Positions 1 to 10,800 of a stretch of DNA of 64,000 bases are shown here, one piece after another. The translations under genes were made by a program, and so were the position numbers. The stretch comes from Paraspadella gotoi (taxonomy: Eukaryota > Chaetognatha): assembly GCA_051294375.1 (NCBI GenBank), contig CM119269.1, forward strand, positions 5,816,050-5,880,049. Direction: 5' to 3'. Position 1 is the stretch's first letter; each line of letters opens with the position of its first letter. The notes beneath the pieces were generated by a model, which ran no database searches, was not told where the DNA came from, and worked only from the letters and a program-made list of their open reading frames with translations.

Positions 1-544
1 ATATTAGAGCCGGTCATTTTCTCGTTAGGAGGTCATTTATTGAAAAAATCAAAATATATGAAAAAGTCTGGGAACAGGAAAGGGTGGAGGAGAAAATTTG
101 TTTAATGGGATAAAGGTTTAAAATTTTATGATTCGTTATTTGTTGAGGCTTTCAATCTCTTCATAGCCTTATTTTTTTGAGGACTCGAATTTCATTTCTC
201 TCTATAGCCTCAACCTTTCATAGCCTCGCCTCTTTTTATGCATCTCCTCTTAAAGGGCTAACCTCTTCGAAGACCTCACCTTTTGATGCCCTCAATCACC
301 TTTTTCGGGCAAACGCAAATCCTCAAACAAGCAGCATCATTCGTGTCAAGCGAAGACGACAGAGAGGGGGGAGAGAATAGAGGCGAGAGAGAGAGGAGAT
401 TTAGAGGGATGAAAAGGGAGAGGGTGAAAATGGAGATGTTGTTAAGAAAATTAAAAGCGATTTGTGTGGAAAACAATCAAGTAGATGTTGTCGAGAGGAA
501 GAGTTTTGTTGTTTTAATCGAGTGTGGATAGAGAAAAGAGATAA

Positions 545-710
545 ATAGATGGATGATTAGATTAGATAGAATAGATAGTAGATAGATAGTAGATGATAGA
601 TAGATAGAATAGATAGATAGATAGATAGATTAGATAGATAGATAATAAACATCGAATTTTTTTTTTCTCTCTCTCTCTCTCATCTCCCTCTCATCTCCTC
701 TTTCACTCAG
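545..710. repeat. (GATA)n followed by (CT)n
   Basis: Imperfect GATA repeats to about 645 and a short CT tract at 668-705. Confidence 0.8.
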
Positions 711-854
711 CCCCTGAAAAAGATCTTTCATGAGTCATCGTCCATTATCCTTCGGTATAAAACTTTATCTCTCTTCCGAGGTTCACATTCGAACTGATCC
801 TCTCACTGATGTCTTCAGGGATTTTTTTTTAAATGTGTGTTCTGTTATAAATAC

Positions 855-935
855 TGAAATTGGTACAACCAATATAAAGATTATCCATTCATTTATTAAA
901 TGCTCCATCTTGCCCCTGACAGGCTTGGGTGGTTT
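855..935 (+). repeat. Dispersed repeat with TTGGTACAACCAAT core, copy 1
   Basis: GAAATTGGTACAACCAATAT followed by a TTATCCATTC block and CTTGCCCCTGAC matches, in reverse complement, sequence at 59190-59275. A related inverted pair lies at 47947-48035. Confidence 0.5.
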
Positions 936-1282
936 AAGGCCTCCATCACTCTTACAAGATAATTACATCGCAAGTCCCTGCAAGCTTTCAATCAAGATTC
1001 ATTTATTCACTCCCAGAGTACCTGGCTTCCCTATCAATGAAGTGGTATAATATTTCAAAGAATGTTTCAATTGTATGAAAAGACCATTCCCTTAATTATT
1101 AGATCGGGGAATACTTTATTGTATAAGTTAAGTATTAGATCTGTGTTATCTATGTAAGAAAGTATTCCCCCCTATGTATTTTCCCCCCTCCACTCCCCCT
1201 TTTCCTCACTCCCTCCTTCATGCAGCAGTCTACGCCCTCGAAAAAAGGCGGTATGAAATTCGTTGAAAAAAAAGGGGCCGTC

Positions 1283-1595
1283 TTTTCGGAAAGCGCCCCA
1301 TTTCAGCTTGAATTAAAAATTATTTTTTTTATTTAGTTAAGAGATAAGGAAAATGATTAAATTAGGTTAAGCTTGTGGATACGGATTAGATTATAAATTA
1401 GGTTAAGGATAAAGGTTAAAAATTAAATTGTTAACTTGTTATGGATTAGAATTAAAGATTAGGGTAAGCGATTAAGTTAAGGTTAAAAATTACAGTTACA
1501 GCTCAATCGAATTAAATATTTTTAAAAATATTAAAATTAATTCTTAAGGTTATAAGTTTAAAGATTAATAAAAGAAATGGGGTGCTTTCGGAAAA
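1283..1595. mobile_element. MITE, copy A, telomere-like AT-rich interior
   Basis: The ends are inverted repeats: TTTTCGGAAAGCGCCCC at the left, and AAATGGGGTGCTTTCGGAAA at the right, which matches it in reverse complement. The 270-bp interior is a degenerate run of TTAGGTTAAGG-like units. It has no coding capacity. Copy B at 10561 has the same architecture. Confidence 0.6.
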
Positions 1596-2117
1596 AAAAC
1601 GAAAGGATTGGCAGATCGGCCGCCATCTTGCTTTCGTCAGCACGAGCGCCTCTCGCGCCAACGGCGATTGATATTTTCGCGTTTCACCCTTTTTTTTTTA
1701 CTTCGTTGCTCTTTTGTTTTTCCCCCAGGAGGCGTTGTCGTCTTCGCGTCTACGTTTTTATTCATCAAATGTTTTTTTCTTTTGCCGATGTCGTCTTACG
1801 CACCCCGTGTTCCAGTTTGTTCGACGACATTGTTACTTTAGTCATTTTATTTCAGTCATAGTCATTTCCTACGTCTGTTTATTTTGTCAATTGGGGTCGT
1901 TTCAAAATCATCAATCAAAAGGTTTCCAGTTCGAGCCCTGAGCCTAACTCTCAAATTCGGAGGGACTAAATATTTTTTTCTTAAGCTTAATAACGAAGTT
2001 TACGAACGATGTTTTGTTTTATAAACTGACGGTATGTCCTTCATCCTTTTGCCATTTTGTTTGTTCCCTCTTGGCTCAATTTTGTTTTGCTCCTCCGTTT
2101 TTAATATCACACAAAAC

Positions 2118-2118
<1 letters not shown>

Positions 2119-2171
<53 letters not shown>
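2119..2171. repeat. (GA)n microsatellite
   Basis: About 26 uninterrupted GA dinucleotides. Confidence 0.9.
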
Positions 2172-2174
<3 letters not shown>

Positions 2175-2379
2175 CGCCAAAAATGGTTCCTTCCGCCAAA
2201 AGCGTGAAAAAACAGGGAAGTCTTCTTCCTAGTATTTTTTATTATTCTTTATGTTTGCTTCATTTTTTACGGCGGCAAAACAAACGCCATCTTCGGTGAC
2301 GCTGAAAAATTATCCGCGAAACTCGGGAAAAGAGATCGCTTTTTCATTATACGAGTGGAAACTGGCAGAAAATGATAAC

Positions 2380-2690
2380 AAACATTCCGAAAGAAGAGGA
2401 AACGAAAGAAAAGAAAGGAATGAAGATATAATAAAGAGAAAAAGAAATAAAGAAGAAAGAAAGGGGGAGAAGAGAGAACGAGAAGAAACAAAGACAAAGA
2501 AAGAAAGAAAAGAAGAAGAAAAAAAAAGAAAAGAAAGGCGGAAAAAATAAAGATATAAAATAAACGAAAGAAAAAAATTAAAGAAAGAAAGAAAAGAAAG
2601 ATAAGACAAGAAGAAGAAAAAGAAAGAAAGAAAGAAAGAAAGAAAGAAAAAAAAAAGAAGCAAGAAGAGTGCGAAAAACGGAAAGTAAGT
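2380..2690. repeat. Purine tract, GAAA-rich
   Basis: About 300 bp almost purely A and G on the plus strand, ending in (GAAA)n near 2620. Long open frames here are compositional. Confidence 0.8.
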
Positions 2691-3006
2691 TCCAAACTTG
2701 AAATGATTAATGAATAAGTAAAGCAACAAAATTCATTAATGAATTTAATATGAGTAAAGCAGGAAAATATCACAGCCTTCTTAGTCTGGTGTTTTGTCAC
2801 ATTCCCTCGTGACAATCCCTTTGTCACGCCACTCGTTTCTCGTCTCCCAATTTCTACGAGTCTTTCCAAGAGAGAAAAAAAACATCTCATTATCCTTCGC
2901 GTCCGAAAGACAAAAGACTTTGACTTTTTGGTTTTCGAGAAAAAAAAATTATTGTGACAAAAAGGAAACGGTTTTTCGTCGAGGCAAAAATAAAAAAAAA
3001 CAAAAA

Positions 3007-4125
3007 CAAGAACGGTGATTCCAATGTGTTGCGCCGTAGTGACTTTATTTTCACGCGTATTTGCCTTTGCTCACATGATATGACATGACATAAGTAAAAA
3101 AATTTTTTTGCCCATATATTTATATATATATATATATATATAGTTTTTCGGAATTCCTGAAGGCGTCACTAGCACTCCCTTAGATTTCAGGTTTTTACTG
3201 TCTTAACAAATGAGAAACCAACTATAGGCAAATTATAGGCATTTTTAACGTAAGTGGGACAGACTGACGGACCAACTGACAGACCGACTGACCAACTGAA
3301 AAAAGTGACTTATAGAGTTGCTCCGCGAGTACTCACGGTGCAACTGAAATTTTTTTTTTTGCTCAAGGGAAAAAAATAGAGAAAATAAAGGTTTTGATGA
3401 AATTGAGCTCCAGGTCTCCAGGTCTTCGAGTTTTTGGTTCTGAGGAGAAAAATTCCAATAACCGTTTTCTGCCAAGAATTTGTGGGAGTTGAGAGGGAGA
3501 AGGTGGCCAAATTTCTTTTCTTTTTCTTTTCATTGAGAGGAAGAAGGTGGCCAAATTTCTTTTCTTTTTTTTTTCATTGAGAGAGAGAAGGTGGTCACTT
3601 TTCTTTTCTTCTTGCTTCCTTTTTTTAATTCTACAACTTTCCCTTTTTTATTAATAGACGAGCTTACTCTTTAATATTTTCCTAGTTTAGTTTTTCCTTT
3701 TTATAATTTTATTTGCTTTTTTGGGGAGTTTTTCTCTCTTTCTTTTACCGTATTCTCGTTTGCCAACATATTTGAAAAAATAATATTTCTTTGATAAAAA
3801 GCTTATTTCTAAAAAAAATTTGCTACTTTGAGAAAAAAAATTTTAGTTGTGCCACTTTTTTGTCGGTCGGTCGGTCGGTCCGTCGGTTGGTCGGTCTGTC
3901 TGTCTATCGATCTGTCCCACTTAAGTTAAAAATGAATATAATCTGCTAATAGTTGGCTGCTAGAGCCGCCTTCAGGAATTCCTAAACTATAATTAATTTT
4001 GATGCGGTGCATGTTATAAATAAACGGGCAAAGACAGTTTTTTAGTCATGTCATATCATGTCATATCATGTGATTACGTGAAAATAAAGTCACTGCGGCG
4101 CAACACATTGGAAATACCGTTCTTG
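3007..4125. mobile_element. Foldback element with ~330-bp inverted arms
   Basis: The outer 330 bp on each side are inverted copies of one sequence. Both begin CAAGAACGGT, then CCAATGTGTTGCGCCG, GTGACTTTATTTTCACG, ATGATATGACATG, GGAATTCCTGAAGGCG, AAGTGGGACAGA and a (GACC)n-like tract. The spacer (about 3350-3840) is T-rich and non-coding. Single-arm copies occur at 26142 and 50163. Confidence 0.72.
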
Positions 4126-4480
4126 TTTAAAAAACTTTTTAGCTTTTACGCGAAGAAGAAGAAAGGATAAAAGAGGTGAAATCTATTTTTATGCGAAAAC
4201 ATATCCATCAAACGACTTCTACTGTAGCATACACTCGCTCTCCCTCACTCTCTTTCTCTCCGTTTCTTCACCTGCTTTATATATCTTATAAATCTCTGTC
4301 TCCCTCTGCATCATCATCTTTATCCAGCATTGTTATTACCATCTGCATCAACTCCATCTGCATCAACATTTTTTCGTCTCTATCTCTGTCCTCGTCAACG
4401 ACTGAAATTTCATTTTCGGCTTAAAAAAAAAAAAAAAATTGGCATAAATCTGTCGATTTCGTCGTTAGAATCAACGTCGG

Positions 4481-4606
4481 TTCCGGCGTCGGCAAACCTC
4501 GGCTCCGGCGTCGGAAAACCTCGGCTCCGGCGTCGGCAAACCTCGGCTCCGGCGTCGGCAAACCTCGGCTCCGGCGTCGGCAAACCTCGGCTCCGGCGTC
4601 GGCAAA
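4481..4606. repeat. 22-bp GC-rich minisatellite, ~6 units
   Basis: Units of CTCCGGCGTCGGCAAACC plus TCGG are nearly identical. Both strands are open through it only because 66 bases make a 22-codon cycle. Confidence 0.85.
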
Positions 4607-4816
4607 CGCCGGCCAAGTCCACGCCCTCCTTTTTTCCCCTTCGTCCGATAATTAAAAATCCATGCAATTCAAATTTGTATTAAAATTCGATTTATAATAT
4701 TAATAAAGAGACTCGGCAGAACAAGAGTCGACGATCGAAGAGGAACGAAATGGCGGACGATTCGATCGTCAAATTTGAAAAATTTCTGATTATTAATTAA
4801 TTTATTATTTTGTTAT

Positions 4817-4986
4817 AAGGAATGTAACGGGAAAAAAAAATCGTTTGAACAACAATTTATTATGTTTATACGGACATGTTTCGACTCTGGTTCGAGTCTT
4901 CATCAGCAAAAAGAAACAGAGTCGAAAAATGTCCGTATAAACATAATGAATTGTTGTTCAAACGAATTTTTTACGTTACATTCCTT
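4817..4986. mobile_element. 170-bp hairpin element with ~70-bp arms
   Basis: Left arm 4817-4889 (AAGGAATGTAACG ... CGACTCTG) and right arm 4917-4986 (CAGAGTCG ... CGTTACATTCCTT) are near-perfect inverted copies around a 27-base loop. Such a compact palindrome without coding sequence is typical of a MITE or retroelement terminal fragment. A hammerhead-like motif overlaps arm and loop. Confidence 0.6.
4878..4906 (-). ncRNA. Hammerhead-ribozyme-like core motif
   Basis: On the minus strand CTGATGA is followed by one A, a perfect five-base stem GACTC/GAGTC with a six-base loop, and GAAAC, then ATGTCC. CUGAUGA and GAAA flanking a stem II is the conserved hammerhead core, and ATGTC could close a minimal stem III. 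The extra A before stem II and the lack of an adjacent stem I are departures, so activity is unproven. Confidence 0.35.
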
Positions 4987-5062
4987 AAAATTACACAAAC
5001 AACAAAAAGAAAGATCGAATAAAATATTTTGTTATATAATAAATAATAATCAGATTAATTTT

Positions 5063-5136
5063 TTACTTAATGTTGTAGATCTCGTCGAAGGAGGTTTGCT
5101 TCTTTAGGTAGCCGATGAGCACGGACTTTGTGGAAT
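5063..5136 (-). CDS. Possible terminal exon of an unidentified minus-strand gene
   Basis: On the minus strand a CAG acceptor is followed, in phase 1, by STKSVLIGYLKKQTSFDEIY and NIK before TAA. Codon choice is GC-rich against an AT-rich surround, which suggests real coding. One other frame is also open, and no upstream exon with a matching phase was identified, so this is tentative. Confidence 0.3.
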
Positions 5137-5303
5137 CTGAAAAATAAAAAAAAATAACATTTTCTAAAACGAATTATAAATTATAAAGGGAATCGTGAAG
5201 TAGATTAGTGACAAAATTAATATTGTTCATTTAGTTTCATGTTTATGTTTTTTATCGGTAGCAAACGTTTCAAGTACGTAAATTTAGCTAATTATGCTCA
5301 TGA

Positions 5304-5304
5304 C

Positions 5305-5363
<59 letters not shown>

Positions 5364-5364
5364 T
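5304..5364. repeat. (GA)n microsatellite
   Basis: GA dinucleotides with one interruption near the start. Confidence 0.9.
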
Positions 5365-5577
5365 AATCGATGTTCATTAATTTGGCCATTCACGTTCTCA
5401 GCAAGCGACGTAACAAGCAAGCTTGAAATGTCAGAATGATTTCTGTCACAAAAGCTGAAAATTGCAGGAAAAAAAAACACTTAGTAAACAAACTATTTCC
5501 ACAACTGAAAAAATGTTGAGATTTTTCGCAAATCTCTCTATTTCTGGTCATACAAAAGTAAACGACCGAAAAAAATA

Positions 5578-5579
<2 letters not shown>

Positions 5580-5613
<34 letters not shown>

Positions 5614-5656
5614 CTCTCTTCTCTCCCCCCTCTCTTCTCTCTCTCTCTCTCTCTGC
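5580..5656. repeat. (CT)n microsatellite
   Basis: CT repeats interrupted by CTGCCTCT and CCCCCCTCT. Confidence 0.9.
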
Positions 5657-7523
5657 CGCAAAGTTCTTTTGCTGTTAATATCAAATTGAGCGAGAAAAGA
5701 AATTGCCCATAAATTCGATTCAACTCCCCAACCCACGACTTTCCACACACGAATCCCCTTTCTCTATTCCCCCCCCCACTTCGGAGATTATCCACTTTAT
5801 ATCCGGCTTTTTTGTTACTCCCTCCGTGCCCTCTGTCCACCCACACTGTCACTTCACTAAACTCTCACAGATTCCTGTTCAAATTTTAGCCTTGTTCAGG
5901 TGCATGTACACCTTGTTTGTTTTGTTTTCAAACAAAAATGTTTTGCTCTGCGGAATTGTCCATGTGACAAAAGACGATAAAGAAATTCAAAATACGTCTT
6001 TGTATGTATGTACATATTATGAAGCCATTACAAACATATTAGTCGACAACATTGTCACACGAAGATCGAAACCGCGTGAGTTAAAATGGCGGACTAAGTG
6101 CTTCACTTTTCCAACTGAAGGAGGAACAACAGACGGCGAAGGAAGGAAAAAACAAAAGACGCCTTTGATCTGACCCTTAGGTTTAGATCGAAAAATAAAG
6201 AGAACAACTTTTTTTATCGCCTGTTTGTTTTTTTTTTTTATTTGGTTTTTTTTTATTTGTTTTTTTTTTCGATTTTTTTTTCTTACTGAGGAGAAAAAAA
6301 AAGAGAAATTAGAAAAAATAAGCAGAGAAAATTATGAAAATAATATGTACAACTCATCATGTATCGGGATCACGCGATAAAAAAATAATGTTAGAAATAT
6401 ATAATGACATGTCACATTCGGCGATTTAGCAATCTATGTATTTAGTCTTATAGCTTAAAATTCAATGTTTTTTTGAAAAATTTTTAAAGATAGTACTTAA
6501 AATCATAATACATTGTTTGAGAAAAAAAATCTATATTGTTGTTTGTTTGAAAAATGAAAAAAATAGTAAAATTGCAGAAAGAAAGAAGTGAGTGAACGAG
6601 TTAGTGAATCGCAGCTGATGGGAGGGAAACGTGAAATAGGGGATGTGAGTAGAGGACGATGGCTGAAAGGTTAGGAAAGTAAAGGAAATTAATGGACAAA
6701 GAAAACAAGAGAGAAAAACATAAAACAAGAGGAAAGGAGAGCGGGAAAAACAAAATTGGAAAAAAAAATAAAACAGAAGTAGAGAAGGAAATAAATAGAA
6801 AAAAAAAGGGACTAAGATAAATGTTTTATAAGGATAAGTACTAATAAGGTAAAAGTCGAAAGGTAATACCAGTTAACAGTTAAATAAAGCAGGGAAAAGA
6901 AATAAACTAATACTAAAGACTAAAGACTAATGACGAAGCAGATATAAAAATAGGAAGTGGAAAAGAGAGGAAAGAGATGAGAAATTAAGGGGAGAGTTAA
7001 AGTAGGGAGGTAGGGGACAGAACGAGACTGCAAATGACGTCTGGCTCGAGGGTCCTTAAAAATCTTTCTGCCGCGAATAATCGATTCTTTTTTTTTTCGA
7101 TTAATTCAGTTTTATTCTACTAACTCAGTACAAAGAATACGTTAATTTTTTATTTTGGACTTGACTCGAAACGGTTGTTAGAAATTTTTCAAACTGCGAA
7201 ATATTAACCTCGATTTTTAGAATAATTTAGCATTCAGATCGAAAGGCAGACGAGAAATAAAAGAGCTTGTATGCAGAATCAATTTAAATATAAAAAGAAC
7301 AATTTGCTAAAAATTTAAAAATCCGAATTAAATGTCTGTGTGACGTTTAAAAAAAAAAAATTTGCAGGCTGGATAGATCATAAAGTTTTCTTTGCTTATT
7401 TTCTTTGGTTTTTTTTTTTTAACTTTCTTTAGACGTTACGTCCTTATCTACTTCTTTCCCTTTTGTTTTTCTTCTTTTTTTTTCTCTGTCCGTAAAAACT
7501 TTTTTTTTTGTCAAAATCTTTTC
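5657..7523. other. No gene identified
   Basis: A 156-codon open stretch (5703-6173) has no recognisable motif. 6200-6300 is T-rich, and 6530-6990 is purine-rich with AAGACTAAAGACTAA-like short repeats. Confidence 0.5.
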
Positions 7524-7622
7524 TTATCGTCGCGAGTTTTGGGTCGCGAAAGGGTTAATGGTTTTTCCCTGCAAAGAAGCTTCCTTCATCAAATACTCAT
7601 GGACATATTCCACAGCCTCTCT
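7524..7622 (-). CDS. Possible terminal exon of an unidentified minus-strand gene
   Basis: Read on the minus strand, a CAG acceptor is followed by an open frame REAVEYVHEYLMKEASLQGK and twelve more residues to a TAA stop. The open frame also extends upstream of the acceptor (VYLKQKQ), so the exon start is uncertain. The amphipathic helix pattern looks protein-like and vaguely LisH-like, but I cannot name it. No partner exon was found further upstream. Confidence 0.3.
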   Translation of the reverse strand, partial: REAVEYVHEYLMKEASLQGKTINPFATQNSRR

Positions 7623-7815
7623 CTGTTTTTGTTTGAGGTAAACATTTTCTTCACGTTTTTGTTGTACTTTTTTACCTCTAAAACCTTTTAAAAAGCTTTC
7701 AATACTTTGTAAAAATAACAATTCGAATCTATATTCATATTGATATTATTATTATTATTATTGAAGCGAAGGAAACGAATGATTATTTTAATATTCATTT
7801 TATTATCAATTCAAG

Positions 7816-7966
7816 GCCATCGAGACGCATTGATAACAACCGCAATGACGGCGATGCTAATGACGACGATGATAATGACGACGACGACGATGACTCTAAC
7901 TCTGTTTATGATGATGCTGTGATGACCGCGCGTCCTTCTCCCACTCTTCCTGGCTACGCCCACTGA
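7816..7966 (+). CDS. Possible acidic C-terminal exon
   Basis: After an AAG acceptor-like site, one frame reads PSRRIDNNRNDGDAN, an Asp/Asn run, then SNSVYDDAVMTARPSP, TLPGYAH and a TGA stop. The Asp run is encoded by mixed GAC/GAT codons rather than one pure triplet. The non-repetitive tail makes it more than simple sequence, but no partner exon is known. Confidence 0.22.
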
Positions 7967-8044
7967 TTAACTCTCGCCAAGCCGCTCGCCTCATGATTCC
8001 TCTTTTCTTTAATCCTTAAATCGAGGGCGTCATTTGAGGTCGAA

Positions 8045-8047
<3 letters not shown>

Positions 8048-8082
<35 letters not shown>
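8048..8082. repeat. (CT)n microsatellite
   Basis: About 17 uninterrupted CT units. Confidence 0.88.
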
Positions 8083-8084
<2 letters not shown>

Positions 8085-8240
8085 TAAAAAAAAACAAATT
8101 AATTAACTAAAGAAAAATACGTTCGTTTATACCAAAAATCTTGAATTGTATAACAATGAATAACGGTAAAAAAGAGCTTATGAAAACTTCGCTTACAGCT
8201 CACAACTCACATCTTACTGCACTCCGTTCGTCGACAGCTC

Positions 8241-8665
8241 AAAAGTAATCCTATGGCAAATAAAACCTAATAGTCAAATGGCAAATAAAACCAAGCAGTC
8301 ATATGGCAAATAAAACTTAGTAGTCCTATGGTAAATAAAAACCTAGTTGTCCTATGGCTAAAACCTAGTATCCGATGGCAAATAAAACCTTAGTAAGTTC
8401 CTATGGCAAATAAAACCTAGTAGTCCTATGGCAAATAAAACTTAGTAGTCCTATGGTAATAAAACCTAGTAGTCCTATGCAAGTAAAACCTAGTAGTCCT
8501 GGCAAATAAAACCTAGTAGTCCTATGGCAAATAAAACCTATAGTCCGATGGCAAATAAAACTTAGTAGTCCTATGGCAAATAAAACTTAATAGTCCGATG
8601 GCAAATAAAACCTAGTAGTCCGATGGCAAATAAAACCTAGTAGTCCTATGGCAAATAAAACCTCG
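8241..8665. repeat. 25-bp minisatellite, ~17 units
   Basis: The unit is CTATGGCAAATAAAACC plus TAGTAGTC, repeated with small substitutions and deletions (for example GTAAATAAAA, CCGATGG). 25 is not a multiple of three, so it is not a protein repeat. Confidence 0.88.
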
Positions 8666-8749
8666 CCAACGACTGGCGAACCCAAATTACGAGGACTCGA
8701 ACGCTTGACATTTTCTGGCGAATCTTCTTTTTCATCTCAAAACTCGGCT

Positions 8750-8880
8750 CCTGATTGGTTGCCCCCGATGACGACCTCGATGAGCCGACGCAAAAAGGAT
8801 GGCTCACGATTGGTCGATTCTCTTTCGACCAATCAAAAAGCGGGAATCTTCAACTGGAGCCACGCCCACTCGTTTGATGA
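8750..8880. promoter_or_regulatory. Possible promoter-like patch with CCAAT boxes
   Basis: Three CCAAT/ATTGG boxes (GATTGGTTG, GATTGGTCG, GACCAATC) and a CCACGCCCAC GC-box-like site lie within 100 bp. Two of them form an inverted pair GATTGGTCGA/TCGACCAATC. It could serve a minus-strand gene to the left, but none is firmly established. Confidence 0.25.
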
Positions 8881-9480
8881 ATAATTTTCGAGCCTCGAAA
8901 TTCATGTCTTTTTTCTTTTTTCCCCTTAATTTTCTTTCTTTTTTAAGCCGTCCTCTTTTTATGAGTAGAGAAAAAAGAGGATTGTCGTCGTCGTCCCAAA
9001 CTTTTTTAAAAAATTTCAATGTGATTACGAATATGATAATGTCGTTTTTAACCAAATGATTTTGAAAGTACAGGTCACAATGGAAGCGTTGGAAGATGCT
9101 TACCGATCGTCTTCATTTCCTTGCAGAAAATAGAAATGTAAAAGATCAAAGCGAAATTAATCGCATCAGTCACTTTCCCAAATCTATCGACATCTTAAGT
9201 TCTTTGTCAACTTTATTATCATACATACATACTTAATTACTTATATATTAGTCGACCTTGATGTCTTTTTTGTCATCGTAACTATTTACTTTGTCGCTTT
9301 GAGTGACATCTTTGTCATCGCATCTTTGTCGCCTTCAATCTCTTGGTTGTCGATTTCGATTTTTCGGTTTGGTTTTTTTTTCGACGCCGACAACGGACAA
9401 TAAAAGTGGATACATGGAGACATCACTTTTTCATAGACTTTTTATGATTTGATGGAAACTATATCCGGCAGTTTTATGAG

Positions 9481-9489
9481 GCGAGAGAG

Positions 9490-9544
<55 letters not shown>

Positions 9545-9560
9545 GAGAGAGAGAGAGACT
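9481..9560. repeat. (GA)n microsatellite
   Basis: About 35 GA units with GCGA and GTGA variants. Confidence 0.9.
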
Positions 9561-9777
9561 ATTTTGTAAGCCTTTCCAATTTTCTCCTTTAACTCTTTTT
9601 CCATTTAATGTCTTCAAACCGGAAACGACGTCGTGAGGTTCAAATTCGAAAAAAAAGCCACAAAAACAAAATGGAGAAAAAAAGAAAGAAAAAAAGAAAG
9701 AAATCGTAAAAGAAAAACTTTCGAAATTGTCGTTTTGAGAAATGATGTTTCCGCGTTGGATGGAATACGAATCAAAG

Positions 9778-9924
9778 AGAGAAAGAGAGAGAGAGAGAGA
9801 GAGANNNNNNNNNNNNNNNNNNNNNNNNNNNNNNNNNNNNNNNNNNNNNNNNNNNNNNNNNNNNNNNNNNNNNNNNNNNNNNNNNNNNNNNNNNNNNNNN
9901 NNNNNNNNNNNNNNNNNNNNNNNN

Positions 9925-9957
<33 letters not shown>
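9778..9957. repeat. (GA)n array containing a 120-base assembly gap
   Basis: GA repeats on both sides of N at 9805-9924 show the assembly broke inside the microsatellite. Confidence 0.88.
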
Positions 9958-9960
<3 letters not shown>

Positions 9961-10268
9961 TTGACAGAGAAACCAAAACTAAGATAACCGAGACAAAGGA
10001 CAACAACGACAAGGATAAAAAATGATCCCAACGTCGGATTTTCTTGGCCCCATTTTCGCTTAAGACGGTGAAGTTGGGAATCGACGGGTTAATGGAATTT
10101 CATACCACGAAATGTAGCGCTTAACCCATTAATCATCCCCTATTAACCATTAAAGAAATTTAAGAACCCTCGTTGGTGGTTGGGCCTGCTAAGATTACGC
10201 GAACTTGTGAAAGTAAAAAAAAAAGAAATTCTTTTGCTCTTAGTTTTTTTTTTTGTTCGCATAGAATT

Positions 10269-10481
10269 NNNNNNNNNNNNNNNNNNNNNNNNNNNNNNNN
10301 NNNNNNNNNNNNNNNNNNNNNNNNNNNNNNNNNNNNNNNNNNNNNNNNNNNNNNNNNNNNNNNNNNNNNNNNNNNNNNNNNNNNNNNNNNNNNNNNNNNN
10401 NNNNNNNNNNNNNNNNNNNNNNNNNNNNNNNNNNNNNNNNNNNNNNNNNNNNNNNNNNNNNNNNNNNNNNNNNNNNNNNNN
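10269..10481. other. Assembly gap (213 N)
   Basis: Run of N; flanks are unremarkable AT-rich sequence. Confidence 0.99.
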
Positions 10482-10560
10482 AAAGGTGTGAGGAAAAGTC
10501 TGTCAATCGGGAAGAAACGACCATTCGCTATAAAAAAAGCTTTTTAAACAATGAGCACTA

Positions 10561-10800
10561 TTTTCCAAAAGCTCCTTATTTCTGTTCCTGAATTACTAAA
10601 CTTAATTTTAACCCCTAAGCCCCTAATCTAAACTGTAATCCCCAACCCTAATCCTTACACTAATTAATTACCTTATCCCTAACCTTAATTTTTGACCTAA
10701 TACTTAACCTCATCCCTTACCTTAAACTTTATTATAACATTTAAACTTAATAACTAACTTAATTCCCAATTTAAGTTGAAATGAGGCGTTTTGGGAAAAT
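10561..10800. mobile_element. MITE, copy B (opposite interior orientation)
   Basis: Left end TTTTCCAAAAGCTCCTTATT and right end GAAATGAGGCGTTTTGGGAA form imperfect terminal inverted repeats of the same type as the element at 1283. The interior consists of CCCTAATC- and CCTTAACC-like units, the complement of those in copy A. Confidence 0.55.

Noticed and set aside
730-1050. 106-codon plus-strand ORF
   Set aside because: Overlaps the dispersed repeat at 855-935 and has no recognisable motif.
2267-2890. 207-codon minus-strand frame rich in Phe, Leu and Ser
   Set aside because: It is the complement of a purine tract, not a membrane protein.
5703-6173. 156-codon plus-strand ORF
   Set aside because: No domain, no codon bias and no splice or initiation support; judged chance.
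8241-8665. CRISPR array
   Set aside because: Tandem 25-bp units without spacers, in a eukaryotic genome; it is a minisatellite.
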